NCBI RefSeq assembly: GCF_014191255.1
Contig: NZ_JACHWH010000003.1
Span: 563,501-627,500, forward strand
From: Amycolatopsis bartoniae
GTDB lineage: Bacteria; Actinomycetota; Actinomycetes; Mycobacteriales; Pseudonocardiaceae
Reading direction: 5' to 3'
Length of the DNA: 64,000 bases
Shown here piece by piece: positions 26,587 to 35,058 of this stretch. The first letter of the stretch is position 1, and each line of letters opens with the position of its first letter. Made by a program: the position numbers and the translations under genes. A model generated the notes under the pieces. The model saw only the letters and a list, made by a program, of their open reading frames with translations, was not told where the DNA came from and searched no databases.

Positions 26587-28637
26587 GACGCCCTCGCAGC
26601 CGTTACCGGGCAGACGACGGCGACGATCGCCCCGCATCCCAACCGACGATCTTGCGGTTCGCCTGGATGGCCCGAGTCTCCACAAAGGACATGCAGGACC
26701 CCACGCTGTCGCTACCGCGCCAACTGTCAAGCTGCCAACGCACGTTGCCTGACAAGGCCGTGATCGTCTGCAACTTCTACGACGTGGAATCCGGCCGCAT
26801 GGACCTCGACGCCCGTGGGCGCGGGAATCTCCACGAGCTGTTCGATATTCCCATTCCCCGCGACGGCGGCATCGCTGACCTGCTGGCCGAAGCCGAACGT
26901 CCCGACCGGCGATTCGACTACGTGATCTGCGAGGGCATCGACCGCACCGCTCGGCATATGTTCTACGGGGTCACCATCGAGCACCGCCTGGAACAGGCCG
27001 GCGTGCGGCTGCTGGCCGCGGACGAGCCTTTCCAACTCGCCACCCGCGACGGGCGCAAGCCCAAGATGGCCACCCAGTTGCTCACCCGGCGGGTCAAGCA
27101 GAGCATCGCCGAGTTCTACGTGGTGGATCTGCTGGAGAAGTCCTGGGACGGCTTCGCCGAACACACCGAACAGGGCTACAACGTCGGCAAACCCTGTTAT
27201 GACTACCGCGCCCGTCAGATCCCGCACCCGGTACTGGCCAAGCGCGCCAAAGGGGTCAAGAAGACCTTCCTGGAACCCGACGCGGACCAGGCGCCTGCCG
27301 TGCGGCAAGCGTTTGCGTGGCGCGTCGATGAACGACTCGGGTACCAGGCGATCGCCGATCGACTCAACCTCGACCTGGCCACCTATCCACCGCCGGTGCC
27401 GGTCTCACCGACTCGCGCGGTCGGCCGCTGGACCTACTCCAACGTGCGCGACATCCTGACCAACCCCAAGTACACCGGATACATGGTGTGGAACCGGCGC
27501 GGGCGCAAGAGCCGCGGCAACCGGATCAATCCCATTTCCGAATGGATCTGGTCCCCCTGCCCGGTCCACGAGGCGTTGATTGATCTGGAGACTTGGCTGC
27601 GCGCCCAGGACGTCAGCGGGCACCGATTCGGCTCCCGCAGTACCAGCACGCTGAATGTCAACCATCCGGACACCAAGCGGTTCTACCTGTTGCGCACCTA
27701 CCTGTTCTGTGGCCAATGCGGTCGGCGCATGTCGGGCAAGGCGGTCTATTACAACTGTCAGCCCAAGAAGCTCTACCGGTTTGAAGGGCACCCGAACGGC
27801 CTGTGGGTTCGTGAAGACGGGCTGGTCGGCCAACTCAACGGTTTTCTGAGCCAGCATGTGTTCGGCACCTACCGTCGGATGCTGCTCGACAGCGAGCTGC
27901 GGCGGTTGGACGTGACTGTGCAGCAGGAACGGGAACAACGTGTGGCGGCGCTGCGCCGTAAGATCGCCGATGTCGAGACCCGCAGCAACAAGAACCTCAT
28001 CCGCAGCCTGGAGTCGATGCCCGAGCCCGATCAGGACTTCTTCCGGGAACTCAACGAGCGGCGTGCCGAGCTGCGGGAGGAGAAGGCTCGGCTGGAAGCC
28101 GACCTCGGCGATGTCGAGCAGCAGATCGAGGAAGCCCCGAACGCGGACCTGCTCGACGCGCTACCCATCGGGCCGATCGAGGTCGATCAACTTCCCGAGG
28201 ACATGGCCCGCCGACTGTTCGAGGCCCCGCGTCTAGAGATCCACTACGACAGGTTCACCAACCGGGCCACCTGCCGGATCACCCTGTTCGGCTCCACGAT
28301 GCCCGCGATCCAACGCGCCGCCCACGACGCGGTCGTCATCCCACTTCAACGCACCAAAGAGGGCCGTCGCAGCGCGACGGCCCTCTTTGGTGACAACATG
28401 GACTCCGCCGATGGAAACAAGGAGGAAGGTGTCTACCCTTACTCCTGTTCCCATCCTCGTAGTGCCCCCGGTGAGATTCGAACTCACACTGGACGGGTTT
28501 TGAATCCGTTGCCTCTGCCAGTTGGGCTACGGGGGCGGCGCCGCCAGACTCTACCGTTCCGACCTGGACCCGAAGCACAGGGGTCGCACTGCGTGATCAC
28601 CGCTTACACCGGATCGGCGGCTGACACCACGTGGTGA
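26538..28637 (+). CDS. large serine recombinase with read-through C-terminus
   Basis: Site-specific recombinase, 699 codons as read. Resolvase domain with nucleophile Ser48 in WMARVSTKDM and the DRTAR motif at 135-139. The recombinase domain follows (AIADRLNLD, ILTNPKYTGYMVWNRR), then a zinc ribbon starting CGQCGRRMSG (C391, C394) and a coiled coil (residues 455-540). GGGAGG precedes ATG 26538. The natural protein probably ends near residue 605. Beyond that the frame crosses the hairpin at 28352-28392 and the tRNA-Leu gene in antisense (PGEIRTHTGRVLNPLPLPVG), ending only at 28637. I take the tail as a by-product of the insertion. Confidence 0.85.
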   Translation: MASLEQIQAWARQCGVGRPRSRYRADDGDDRPASQPTILRFAWMARVSTKDMQDPTLSLPRQLSSCQRTLPDKAVIVCNFYDVESGRMDLDARGRGNLHELFDIPIPRDGGIADLLAEAERPDRRFDYVICEGIDRTARHMFYGVTIEHRLEQAGVRLLAADEPFQLATRDGRKPKMATQLLTRRVKQSIAEFYVVDLLEKSWDGFAEHTEQGYNVGKPCYDYRARQIPHPVLAKRAKGVKKTFLEPDADQAPAVRQAFAWRVDERLGYQAIADRLNLDLATYPPPVPVSPTRAVGRWTYSNVRDILTNPKYTGYMVWNRRGRKSRGNRINPISEWIWSPCPVHEALIDLETWLRAQDVSGHRFGSRSTSTLNVNHPDTKRFYLLRTYLFCGQCGRRMSGKAVYYNCQPKKLYRFEGHPNGLWVREDGLVGQLNGFLSQHVFGTYRRMLLDSELRRLDVTVQQEREQRVAALRRKIADVETRSNKNLIRSLESMPEPDQDFFRELNERRAELREEKARLEADLGDVEQQIEEAPNADLLDALPIGPIEVDQLPEDMARRLFEAPRLEIHYDRFTNRATCRITLFGSTMPAIQRAAHDAVVIPLQRTKEGRRSATALFGDNMDSADGNKEEGVYPYSCSHPRSAPGEIRTHTGRVLNPLPLPVGLRGRRRQTLPFRPGPEAQGSHCVITAYTGSAADTTW
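28352..28392. terminator. strong bidirectional hairpin, terminator of tRNA-Leu
   Basis: Perfect 19-bp stem (left arm 28352-28370, right arm 28374-28392) with a 3-nt loop. CCAAAGAGGG at the base gives AAA and TTT flanks usable on either strand. It lies 71 bp past the tRNA 3' end on the minus strand. It is also read as protein by the recombinase frame, which marks this DNA as host sequence right of the element junction. Confidence 0.8.
28463..28536 (-). tRNA. tRNA-Leu (CAA)
   Basis: A 74-nt cloverleaf on the minus strand. Acceptor stem 28530-28536 pairs with 28464-28470 (7 bp), discriminator A at 28463. Anticodon loop 28498-28504 reads TTCAAAA, so anticodon CAA is at 28500-28502. T arm GTGAG-TTCGAAT-CTCAC. 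CCA is not encoded. The variable region is short (5 nt), unlike the long arm of most leucine tRNAs, and the 31-39 pair is A-C. Anticodon CAA with a 74-nt body next to an ANTAR regulator and polA resembles the mycobacterial leuX locus (from memory, not checked). Confidence 0.88.
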
Positions 28638-28729
28638 ACACCATCTCACGTTCTGGATCGTTCCGGGTAGGCTCGGACCTGCGGTTGTACCGCACCCACC
28701 CATTCCGTCGAGCACGCAGGAGGACCCCG

Positions 28730-29347
28730 GTGACCGAACAGGCTGCCGAGGCCAACGGTGTCGCCACCGAGCCGCAGCGTCGGGTGCTCGTCGCCGAGGA
28801 CGAGGCACTCATCAGGCTCGACCTGGTCGAGATGTTGCGCGAAGAGGGCTACCAGGTGGTCGGCGAGGCCGGCGACGGCGAGGAAGCCATCAAGCTCGCC
28901 GCCGAGCTCAAGCCCGACCTGGTGATCCTGGACGTCAAGATGCCGAAACTCGACGGCATCGAAGCGGCGTCGAAGATCACCGGCGACCGGATCGCGCCCG
29001 TCGTGATCCTGACCGCGTTCAGCCAGCGCGACCTGGTCGAGCGGGCCCGGGACGCGGGCACCATGGCCTACCTGGTCAAACCCTTCAACAAGCGGGACCT
29101 CGTGCCCGCCATCGAGCTCGCCATCAGCCGGTTCTCCGAGCTGCAGGCGCTCGAGGCCGAGGTCGCGGGCCTCACCGACCGGCTGGAGACCCGCAAGGTC
29201 ATCGACCGCGCCAAGGGCCTGCTGATGACCCAGCAGGGCCTCACCGAGCCGGACGCCTTCCGGTGGATCCAGCGCACGGCGATGGACCGGCGCACCACCA
29301 TGAAGGCCGTGGCACAGGCCGTAGTCGAAAGCATCGGTCAGCGCTAG
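28730..29347 (+). CDS. pdtaR: ANTAR-domain response regulator (PdtaR-like)
   Basis: 205 aa. Receiver domain (about 18-135) with acidic EDE at 23-25 and phospho-acceptor Asp68 in LVILDVKMP. The C-terminal ANTAR RNA-binding domain (150-205) has RKVIDRAKGLLMTQQGLTEP and the TAMDRRTTMKAVAQAVV helix. PdtaR acts as a transcription antiterminator after phosphorylation by the PdtaS kinase, which is not in this window. GTG 28730 follows AGGAGG by about 8 nt. Position between tRNA-Leu and polA matches the conserved actinobacterial context. Confidence 0.92.
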   Translation: MTEQAAEANGVATEPQRRVLVAEDEALIRLDLVEMLREEGYQVVGEAGDGEEAIKLAAELKPDLVILDVKMPKLDGIEAASKITGDRIAPVVILTAFSQRDLVERARDAGTMAYLVKPFNKRDLVPAIELAISRFSELQALEAEVAGLTDRLETRKVIDRAKGLLMTQQGLTEPDAFRWIQRTAMDRRTTMKAVAQAVVESIGQR

Positions 29348-29391
29348 CTGGTTAACCCGCTCGGATGAGCGACTCATTACTGTTCGTCACC

Positions 29392-29420
29392 ACCCGGTTG
29401 TCCTCTTAGGGCAACCGGGT
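29392..29420 (+). terminator. hairpin between pdtaR and the ABC transporter operon
   Basis: 12-bp stem (one T-G wobble) around a TCTTA loop, ACCCGGTTG side at 29392, followed by GTAAATCTT. It ends pdtaR transcription or acts as an attenuator in a 170-nt leader before the substrate-binding protein gene. Two further inverted repeats lie in that leader: 29447-29453 with 29469-29475, and 29527-29532 with 29540-29545. Confidence 0.7.
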
Positions 29421-29588
29421 GTAAATCTTGGGGCAACTTCCCAGCGGACCGTCACGATCTGAACACAAGACGGTCTGCAGCGCTGTGCAGCGCGCCCCGA
29501 GGCGGCTACGTTTTGCGGCCAGTCAGGTTCCCGGCAATGGGGAACGGTCGCACACCTTGGCGGCCAACGGGCATTGGGAGGAAAACGA

Positions 29589-30791
29589 GTGTCAAGAGCA
29601 CGACTCACCGGAGTCATCGTGCTGGCGGCCGCGGCGTCGCTCGCCCTGGGCTCCTGCGCGGCGCGGGATAACGGAGGCTCGTCGAGCGACACCACGGGCT
29701 CGGCGGCCGCTCCCTCGCAGGCGGCGAACGCGGCCAACCCCGCGGGCGACGGCAAGGCCGTCTGCTCGGGCGTCTCGCTGGCGTACGCGGGCACGATCAA
29801 CGGCGACAGCGCCGCGCTGGGCCAGAACATCCTTCGTGGCGCCGACCTGGCCGTGAAGCAGCACAACCAGGCCAACCCGAACTGCCAGGTCACCCTCAAG
29901 CCGTTCGACACGCAGGGCAAGCCCGACCAGGCGCCCGGCATCGTCACCCAGGTCATCAACGAGGCCGACATCATCGGCGTCATCGGCCTGCCGTTCTCCG
30001 GCGAGTCGAAGGCCGCCGGCGGCCTGTTCAACCAGGCCGGCCTGGTCACCATCTCGCCGTCGGCCACCAACCCGGGCCTGGCCAACAACGGCTGGAAGAC
30101 CTTCTTCCGCGGCATGGGCAACGACGCCGTGCAGGGCCCCGCCGCCGCGAAGTTCCTCACCGAGACCCTCAAGGCCAACAAGATCTGCGTCATCGAGGAC
30201 GACTCGGAGTACGGCACCGGTCTCGCCGCGCAGGTCACCCAGGCGCTGGGCGCCAAGGCCACCTGCTCGGACAAGGTCAAGCAGAAGCAGACCGACTTCT
30301 CTGCCGTGGTCAACAAGCTCTCCACCGAGAGCCCGGACGCCATCTTCTACGCCGGGTACTACCAGGAAGCGGCGCCGTTCGCCCAGCAGCTCAACGACAA
30401 GGGTGTCACCGCGAAGTTCGTCGGTCCGGACGGTGTGAAGGACGACGAGTTCATCAAGGGTGCCGGTGCGGGCGCGAACAACGCCTACTTCACCTGCCCC
30501 TGTGTCCCGGCGGACAACTTCAAGGACTTCACCGCCGCCTTCAAGCAGACCGAGGGCGCCGACCCGGGCACCTACTCGCCCGAGGGCTACGACGTCACCA
30601 CGATCATGCTCAAGGGCATCGACTCGGGCATCAAGGACCGTGCCGGCCTGCTGAACTACGTCAAGAACTACGACGGCCAGGGCCTCACCAAGCACTTCAA
30701 GTGGGACGCCAAGGGCGAGCTGTCCGACACGCCGGTCTGGAGCTACCGGGTGGAGAACGGCAAGATCGTCAACAACGGCCAGATCAGCTGA
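29589..30791 (+). CDS. branched-chain amino-acid-type ABC transporter substrate-binding lipoprotein
   Basis: 400 aa. Lipoprotein signal peptide with lipobox LGSC at about residues 22-25, a Ser/Ala/Asn-rich linker, then the periplasmic-binding fold type I (LivJ family) with GVIGLPFSGESKAAGGLFNQ and YYQEAAPFAQQLNDKGV. Binds a branched-chain amino acid, amide or similar solute outside the membrane and delivers it to the permeases encoded next. GTG 29589 is preceded by GGGAGGA. First gene of a five-gene operon. Confidence 0.9.
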   Translation: MSRARLTGVIVLAAAASLALGSCAARDNGGSSSDTTGSAAAPSQAANAANPAGDGKAVCSGVSLAYAGTINGDSAALGQNILRGADLAVKQHNQANPNCQVTLKPFDTQGKPDQAPGIVTQVINEADIIGVIGLPFSGESKAAGGLFNQAGLVTISPSATNPGLANNGWKTFFRGMGNDAVQGPAAAKFLTETLKANKICVIEDDSEYGTGLAAQVTQALGAKATCSDKVKQKQTDFSAVVNKLSTESPDAIFYAGYYQEAAPFAQQLNDKGVTAKFVGPDGVKDDEFIKGAGAGANNAYFTCPCVPADNFKDFTAAFKQTEGADPGTYSPEGYDVTTIMLKGIDSGIKDRAGLLNYVKNYDGQGLTKHFKWDAKGELSDTPVWSYRVENGKIVNNGQIS

Positions 30792-30872
30792 CGCAACCGA
30801 CCGACGCCGGGCATGCACGCGGCCACCGCCGCGTGCATGCCCGATCTCCGTACCCGGGAATAGAGTGAACCC

Positions 30873-31876
30873 TTGCACCCCGCGATGACCGCTGCCCTCG
30901 CCCAGACCGACAGCTGGATCCAGTTCGACGTCTCGGGCCTGGCGGACCAGTTCTGGAACAACACCGTCGACGGGCTCTCGCTCGGGGGGATCTACGCACT
31001 GATCGCCCTGGGCTACACGCTCGTCTACGGCGTGCTCAAGCTCATCAACTTCGCCCACTCGGAAGTGTTCGTGGTGGGCGCTTTCGCCACCTGGCTCACC
31101 TTCTACGTGCTGGGCTTCCGCGCCGGTGCCACACCGGAGCTGTCCGTCTTCGAGATCATCCTCTACCTCGCCATCGCCGGTATCGCCGCGATGGCCGTCT
31201 CCGGCGCCACCGCCGTCGCGCTCGAACGCGTCGCGTACCGCCCGCTGCGCAACCGCAACGCGCCCCGGCTGGTCTTCCTGATCACCGCCATCGGCGCGTC
31301 GTTCGCGATCCAGCAGGCGCTGAAGCTGATCTTCGGCCTCAACCAGCAGCCGCAGATCCGGCTGCTGCAGCCGCACCCGGTGTTCAAGCTCTTCGGCGCC
31401 GCCGTGACCAACGTGCAGATCGTGCTCTTCGTGGCCGCGATCCTGCTGTGGTTCGTCGCCGACCGCTTCGTCAACCGCACGCGCCTGGGCCGCGGCATCC
31501 GCGCCGTCGCGCAGGACCCCGACACCGCGACCCTCATGGGCGTGAACAAGGAACGCGTCATCGTGGTCACGTTCCTCGTCGGGGGGCTGCTCGCCGGCGC
31601 GGCGGCGCTGTTCTACATGATGCGCATCCCGCAGGGCGCCATCTACAACGGCGGGTTCCTGCTGGGTATCAAGGCGTTCGCCGCGGCCGTGCTCGGCGGC
31701 ATCGGCAACCTGCGCGGCGCGCTCGTCGGCGGTTTCCTGCTGGGCCTGGTGGAGAACTACGGCCAGTCGCTGTTCGGCGGCGAGTGGAAGGACGTCGTCG
31801 CGTTCGTCGTGCTGGTGGTCGTCCTGATGTTCCGGCCCACCGGGATCCTGGGCGAGTCGCTGGGGAAGGCAAGGGT

Positions 31877-31880
<4 letters not shown>
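30873..31880 (+). CDS. branched-chain amino-acid-type ABC permease (LivH-like)
   Basis: 335 aa, about eight membrane helices. Contains the LivH signature GLSLGGIYALIALGYTLVYG and the family C-terminal AVLGGIGNLRGALVGGFLLG. The frame opens with TTG 30873; ATG 30885 four codons later is the likelier start. Its stop overlaps the next permease by 4 bp (ATGA). Forms the heterodimeric channel with the LivM-type protein. Confidence 0.9.
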
Positions 31881-32949
<1,069 letters not shown>

Positions 32950-32953
<4 letters not shown>

Positions 32954-33867
32954 CCGAGCCGAACGAGCAGACCACGGAGCTGGGCGGCCTCGTCGCGGAG
33001 GTCGCCCGGATGAGCGCCGCCGAGCGCGCCGAGCACGAGGCGGAGGTCGCCGAGGCCGTCGCGCCGGACCGCGACATGCAGGTCGAGGTCGGGCAGACGC
33101 TGCTGCAGCTCGACGACGTCACACTGAAGTTCGGCGGCCTGACCGCGCTCGACTCGGTCTCCTTCGGTATCCGCCGCGGCGAGATCCTCGGCCTGATCGG
33201 GCCGAACGGCGCGGGCAAGACCACATGCTTCAACGTGATGACCGGCGTCTACCGGCCCACCTCGGGCCGGGTGCTGCTGGAGGACAAGCCGCTGGGCAAG
33301 TCGTCCCGGCACCGCATCACCCAGCTGGGCATCGCCCGCACGTTCCAGAACATCCGCCTGTTCGATGAGATGACGGCGCTGGAGAACGTCGTCGTCGGCG
33401 CCGACGCGCGGGCGAAGACGAGCGTGCTCGGTGCCCTGCTGCGGCTGCCGCGCCACCACCACGAGGAGCGGCAGTCGGTCGAGCGGGCCATGGCGCTGCT
33501 GGAGTTCGTCGGGATCGCCGACCGCGCCGCGGACAAGGCGAAGAACCTCCCGTACGGCTACCAGCGGCGGCTGGAGATCGCCCGCGCGCTGGCGACCGAG
33601 CCGAAGCTGCTGTGCCTCGACGAGCCCGCGGCGGGCTTCAACCCGGCCGAGAAGGAGGAGCTGATGGAGCTGATCCGGCGGATCCGCTCCGACGGCTACA
33701 CCGTCCTGCTCATCGAGCACGACATGAAACTCGTCATGGGCGTGACCGACCGGATCGTCGTCCTCGAGTTCGGGAAGAAGATCGCCGAAGGACTGCCGGC
33801 GCAGATCCGGGAGAACCCCGCGGTCATCGCCGCCTACCTGGGAGTGCCTGACGATGACGCTGCTTGA
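32950..33867 (+). CDS. ABC transporter ATP-binding protein (LivG-like) with N-terminal extension
   Basis: 305 aa. Walker [13 protein letters not shown] signature region [15 protein letters not shown], Walker [14 protein letters not shown] and switch His in LIEHDMKLV. Compared with typical LivG (about 255 aa) it has an extra 50 residues at the N-terminus, strongly acidic and Ala-rich ([20 protein letters not shown]). These begin at the ATG that overlaps livM, so they are probably translated. Powers the LivH/LivM channel. Confidence 0.9.
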
Positions 33868-34567
33868 GCTGTCCGGGGTCTCGGTGCACTACGGCCGCAT
33901 CCAGGCCGTGTCCGAGCTGTCCATCACGGTGGGGGAGGGCGAGATCGTGGCCCTCATCGGCGCGAACGGCGCCGGCAAGTCCACCACCATGCGCGCGATC
34001 TCCGGCATCCGACCGCTGTCGGCCGGCTCGATCACGTTCGCGGGTGAGGACATCACGAAGCTGCGCGCGGACCTGCGGGTCGTGCGCGGCATCTCCCAGG
34101 TGCCCGAGGGCCGCGGCGTGTTCCCGGGCATGACGGTCGCCGAGAACCTCGACATGGGCGCCTACGCCCGCAAGGACCGCAAGAACCTGCAGCCGGACCT
34201 GGACCGGGTCTTCGACCTGTTCCCGCGGCTGAAGGAGCGGCGCACCCAGCCCGGCGGCACCCTGTCGGGTGGTGAGCAGCAGATGCTCGCGATCGGCCGC
34301 GCGCTGATGGCGAAGCCGAAGCTGCTGCTGCTGGACGAGCCGTCGATGGGGCTCGCGCCGCAGTTCATCGCGCAGATCTTCCGGATCGTCACGGAGATCA
34401 ACCAGCAGGGCACGACGGTGCTGCTGGTCGAGCAGAACGCGCAGCAGGCGCTCTCGCGGGCGCACCGCGCGTACGTGCTGGAGACCGGCCGGATCACCCG
34501 GCAGGGCACCGGCCGCGAGCTGCTGGCCGACAGCAGTGTGAAGGAGGCGTACCTCGGCGTCGCCTGA
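33854..34567 (+). CDS. ABC transporter ATP-binding protein (LivF-like)
   Basis: 237 aa. Walker A GANGAGKST, signature LSGGEQQMLAIGRAL, Walker B LLLLDEPSMGLAP and LVEQNAQQAL. Standard LivF size. Overlaps livG by 14 bp and is the last gene of the operon. The convergent thioesterase gene ends 12 bp downstream. Confidence 0.92.
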   Translation: MTLLELSGVSVHYGRIQAVSELSITVGEGEIVALIGANGAGKSTTMRAISGIRPLSAGSITFAGEDITKLRADLRVVRGISQVPEGRGVFPGMTVAENLDMGAYARKDRKNLQPDLDRVFDLFPRLKERRTQPGGTLSGGEQQMLAIGRALMAKPKLLLLDEPSMGLAPQFIAQIFRIVTEINQQGTTVLLVEQNAQQALSRAHRAYVLETGRITRQGTGRELLADSSVKEAYLGVA

Positions 34568-34579
34568 CGGCGGCCGGGG

Positions 34580-35008
34580 TCATCCCTTCGGGTAGTCCCG
34601 GACGATGCAGCTGAGCCGGGCGGTGCACGTGCGCCGCCCGGCTTCGTCCGTCAGCACGATCTCCGTGGTGATCGTGGTGCGCCCGACGTGCAGCGGCACG
34701 GCGGTGCCCGTGACCACCCCTTCGCTCACCCCGCGGTGGTGCGTGCAGGAGAGCTCGAAGCCCACGGTCATCTTGTCGCTGCCGGCGTTGAGCGCGGCGA
34801 CCGTGCTGCCCAGCGCCTCCGCGAGCACTGCGTTGGCGCCACCGTGCAGCAGCCCGTACGGCTGGCGGTTGCCGTCGACCGGCATGGTGCCGACCACCCG
34901 CTCGGGGCTCACCTCGGCGAGGCTGATCCCCAGCTTGTCGTTGAGCTGCTGGCTGGGGTCGAGGCCCGCCATCCGCTCACGGAAGTCCTCCGACAGGTGT
35001 TCGGTCAC
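34580..35008 (-). CDS. hot-dog-fold acyl-CoA thioesterase (PaaI/MenI type)
   Basis: 142 aa single hot-dog domain. The YGLLHGGANAVLAEALGS segment carries the HGG and catalytic Glu of the 4HBT-II/EntH-type thioesterases. In many actinobacteria such an enzyme sits beside polA and may hydrolyse dihydroxynaphthoyl-CoA or phenylacetyl-CoA-like esters. GTG 35008 is the start; polA is divergent with 50 bp between. Confidence 0.84.
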   Translation of the reverse strand: MTEHLSEDFRERMAGLDPSQQLNDKLGISLAEVSPERVVGTMPVDGNRQPYGLLHGGANAVLAEALGSTVAALNAGSDKMTVGFELSCTHHRGVSEGVVTGTAVPLHVGRTTITTEIVLTDEAGRRTCTARLSCIVRDYPKG

Positions 35009-35022
35009 GCACGGCTCCTCAA

Positions 35023-35051
35023 TCGAGACTGTCAGACCCTCACCCTAGACT
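35023..35051 (+). promoter_or_regulatory. candidate polA promoter for a leaderless mRNA
   Basis: TCGAGA at 35023-35028, 17-bp spacer, TAGACT at 35046-35051. The predicted transcription start falls at the GTG start of polA (35059), and no ribosome-binding site precedes that GTG. This is consistent with a leaderless transcript, common in actinobacteria. Confidence 0.45.
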
Positions 35052-35058
35052 CGCTCCC

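Larger units (their letters stand above)
14660..28345. mobile_element. decayed integrative element carrying restriction genes
   Basis: A roughly 13.7-kb block bounded by host-like genes: the MDR reductase ends at 14650 and the tRNA-Leu terminator starts at 28352. It contains conjugation-type remnants (T4SS ATPase, replication-relaxation protein, DUF2637 protein), two serine recombinases (one a fragment) and a restriction island. Base composition falls locally: 22561-22620 has 26 G or C of 60, against roughly 70% in flanking genes. I could not find a direct repeat marking attL/attR, so the ends are approximate. A conjugative, actinomycete-type integrative element is the best explanation. Confidence 0.7.

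Noticed and set aside
14640-28400. Direct repeat of the tRNA-Leu 3' end as attL/attR of the island
   Set aside because: I searched the left boundary (14600-14760) by eye for pieces of the tRNA or terminator sequence and found none; serine recombinases also do not usually use tRNA sites.
28463-28536. Protein C-terminus PGEIRTHTGRVLNPLPLPVG as a real recombinase domain
   Set aside because: It is the antisense translation of a tRNA gene, a known source of false protein tails.
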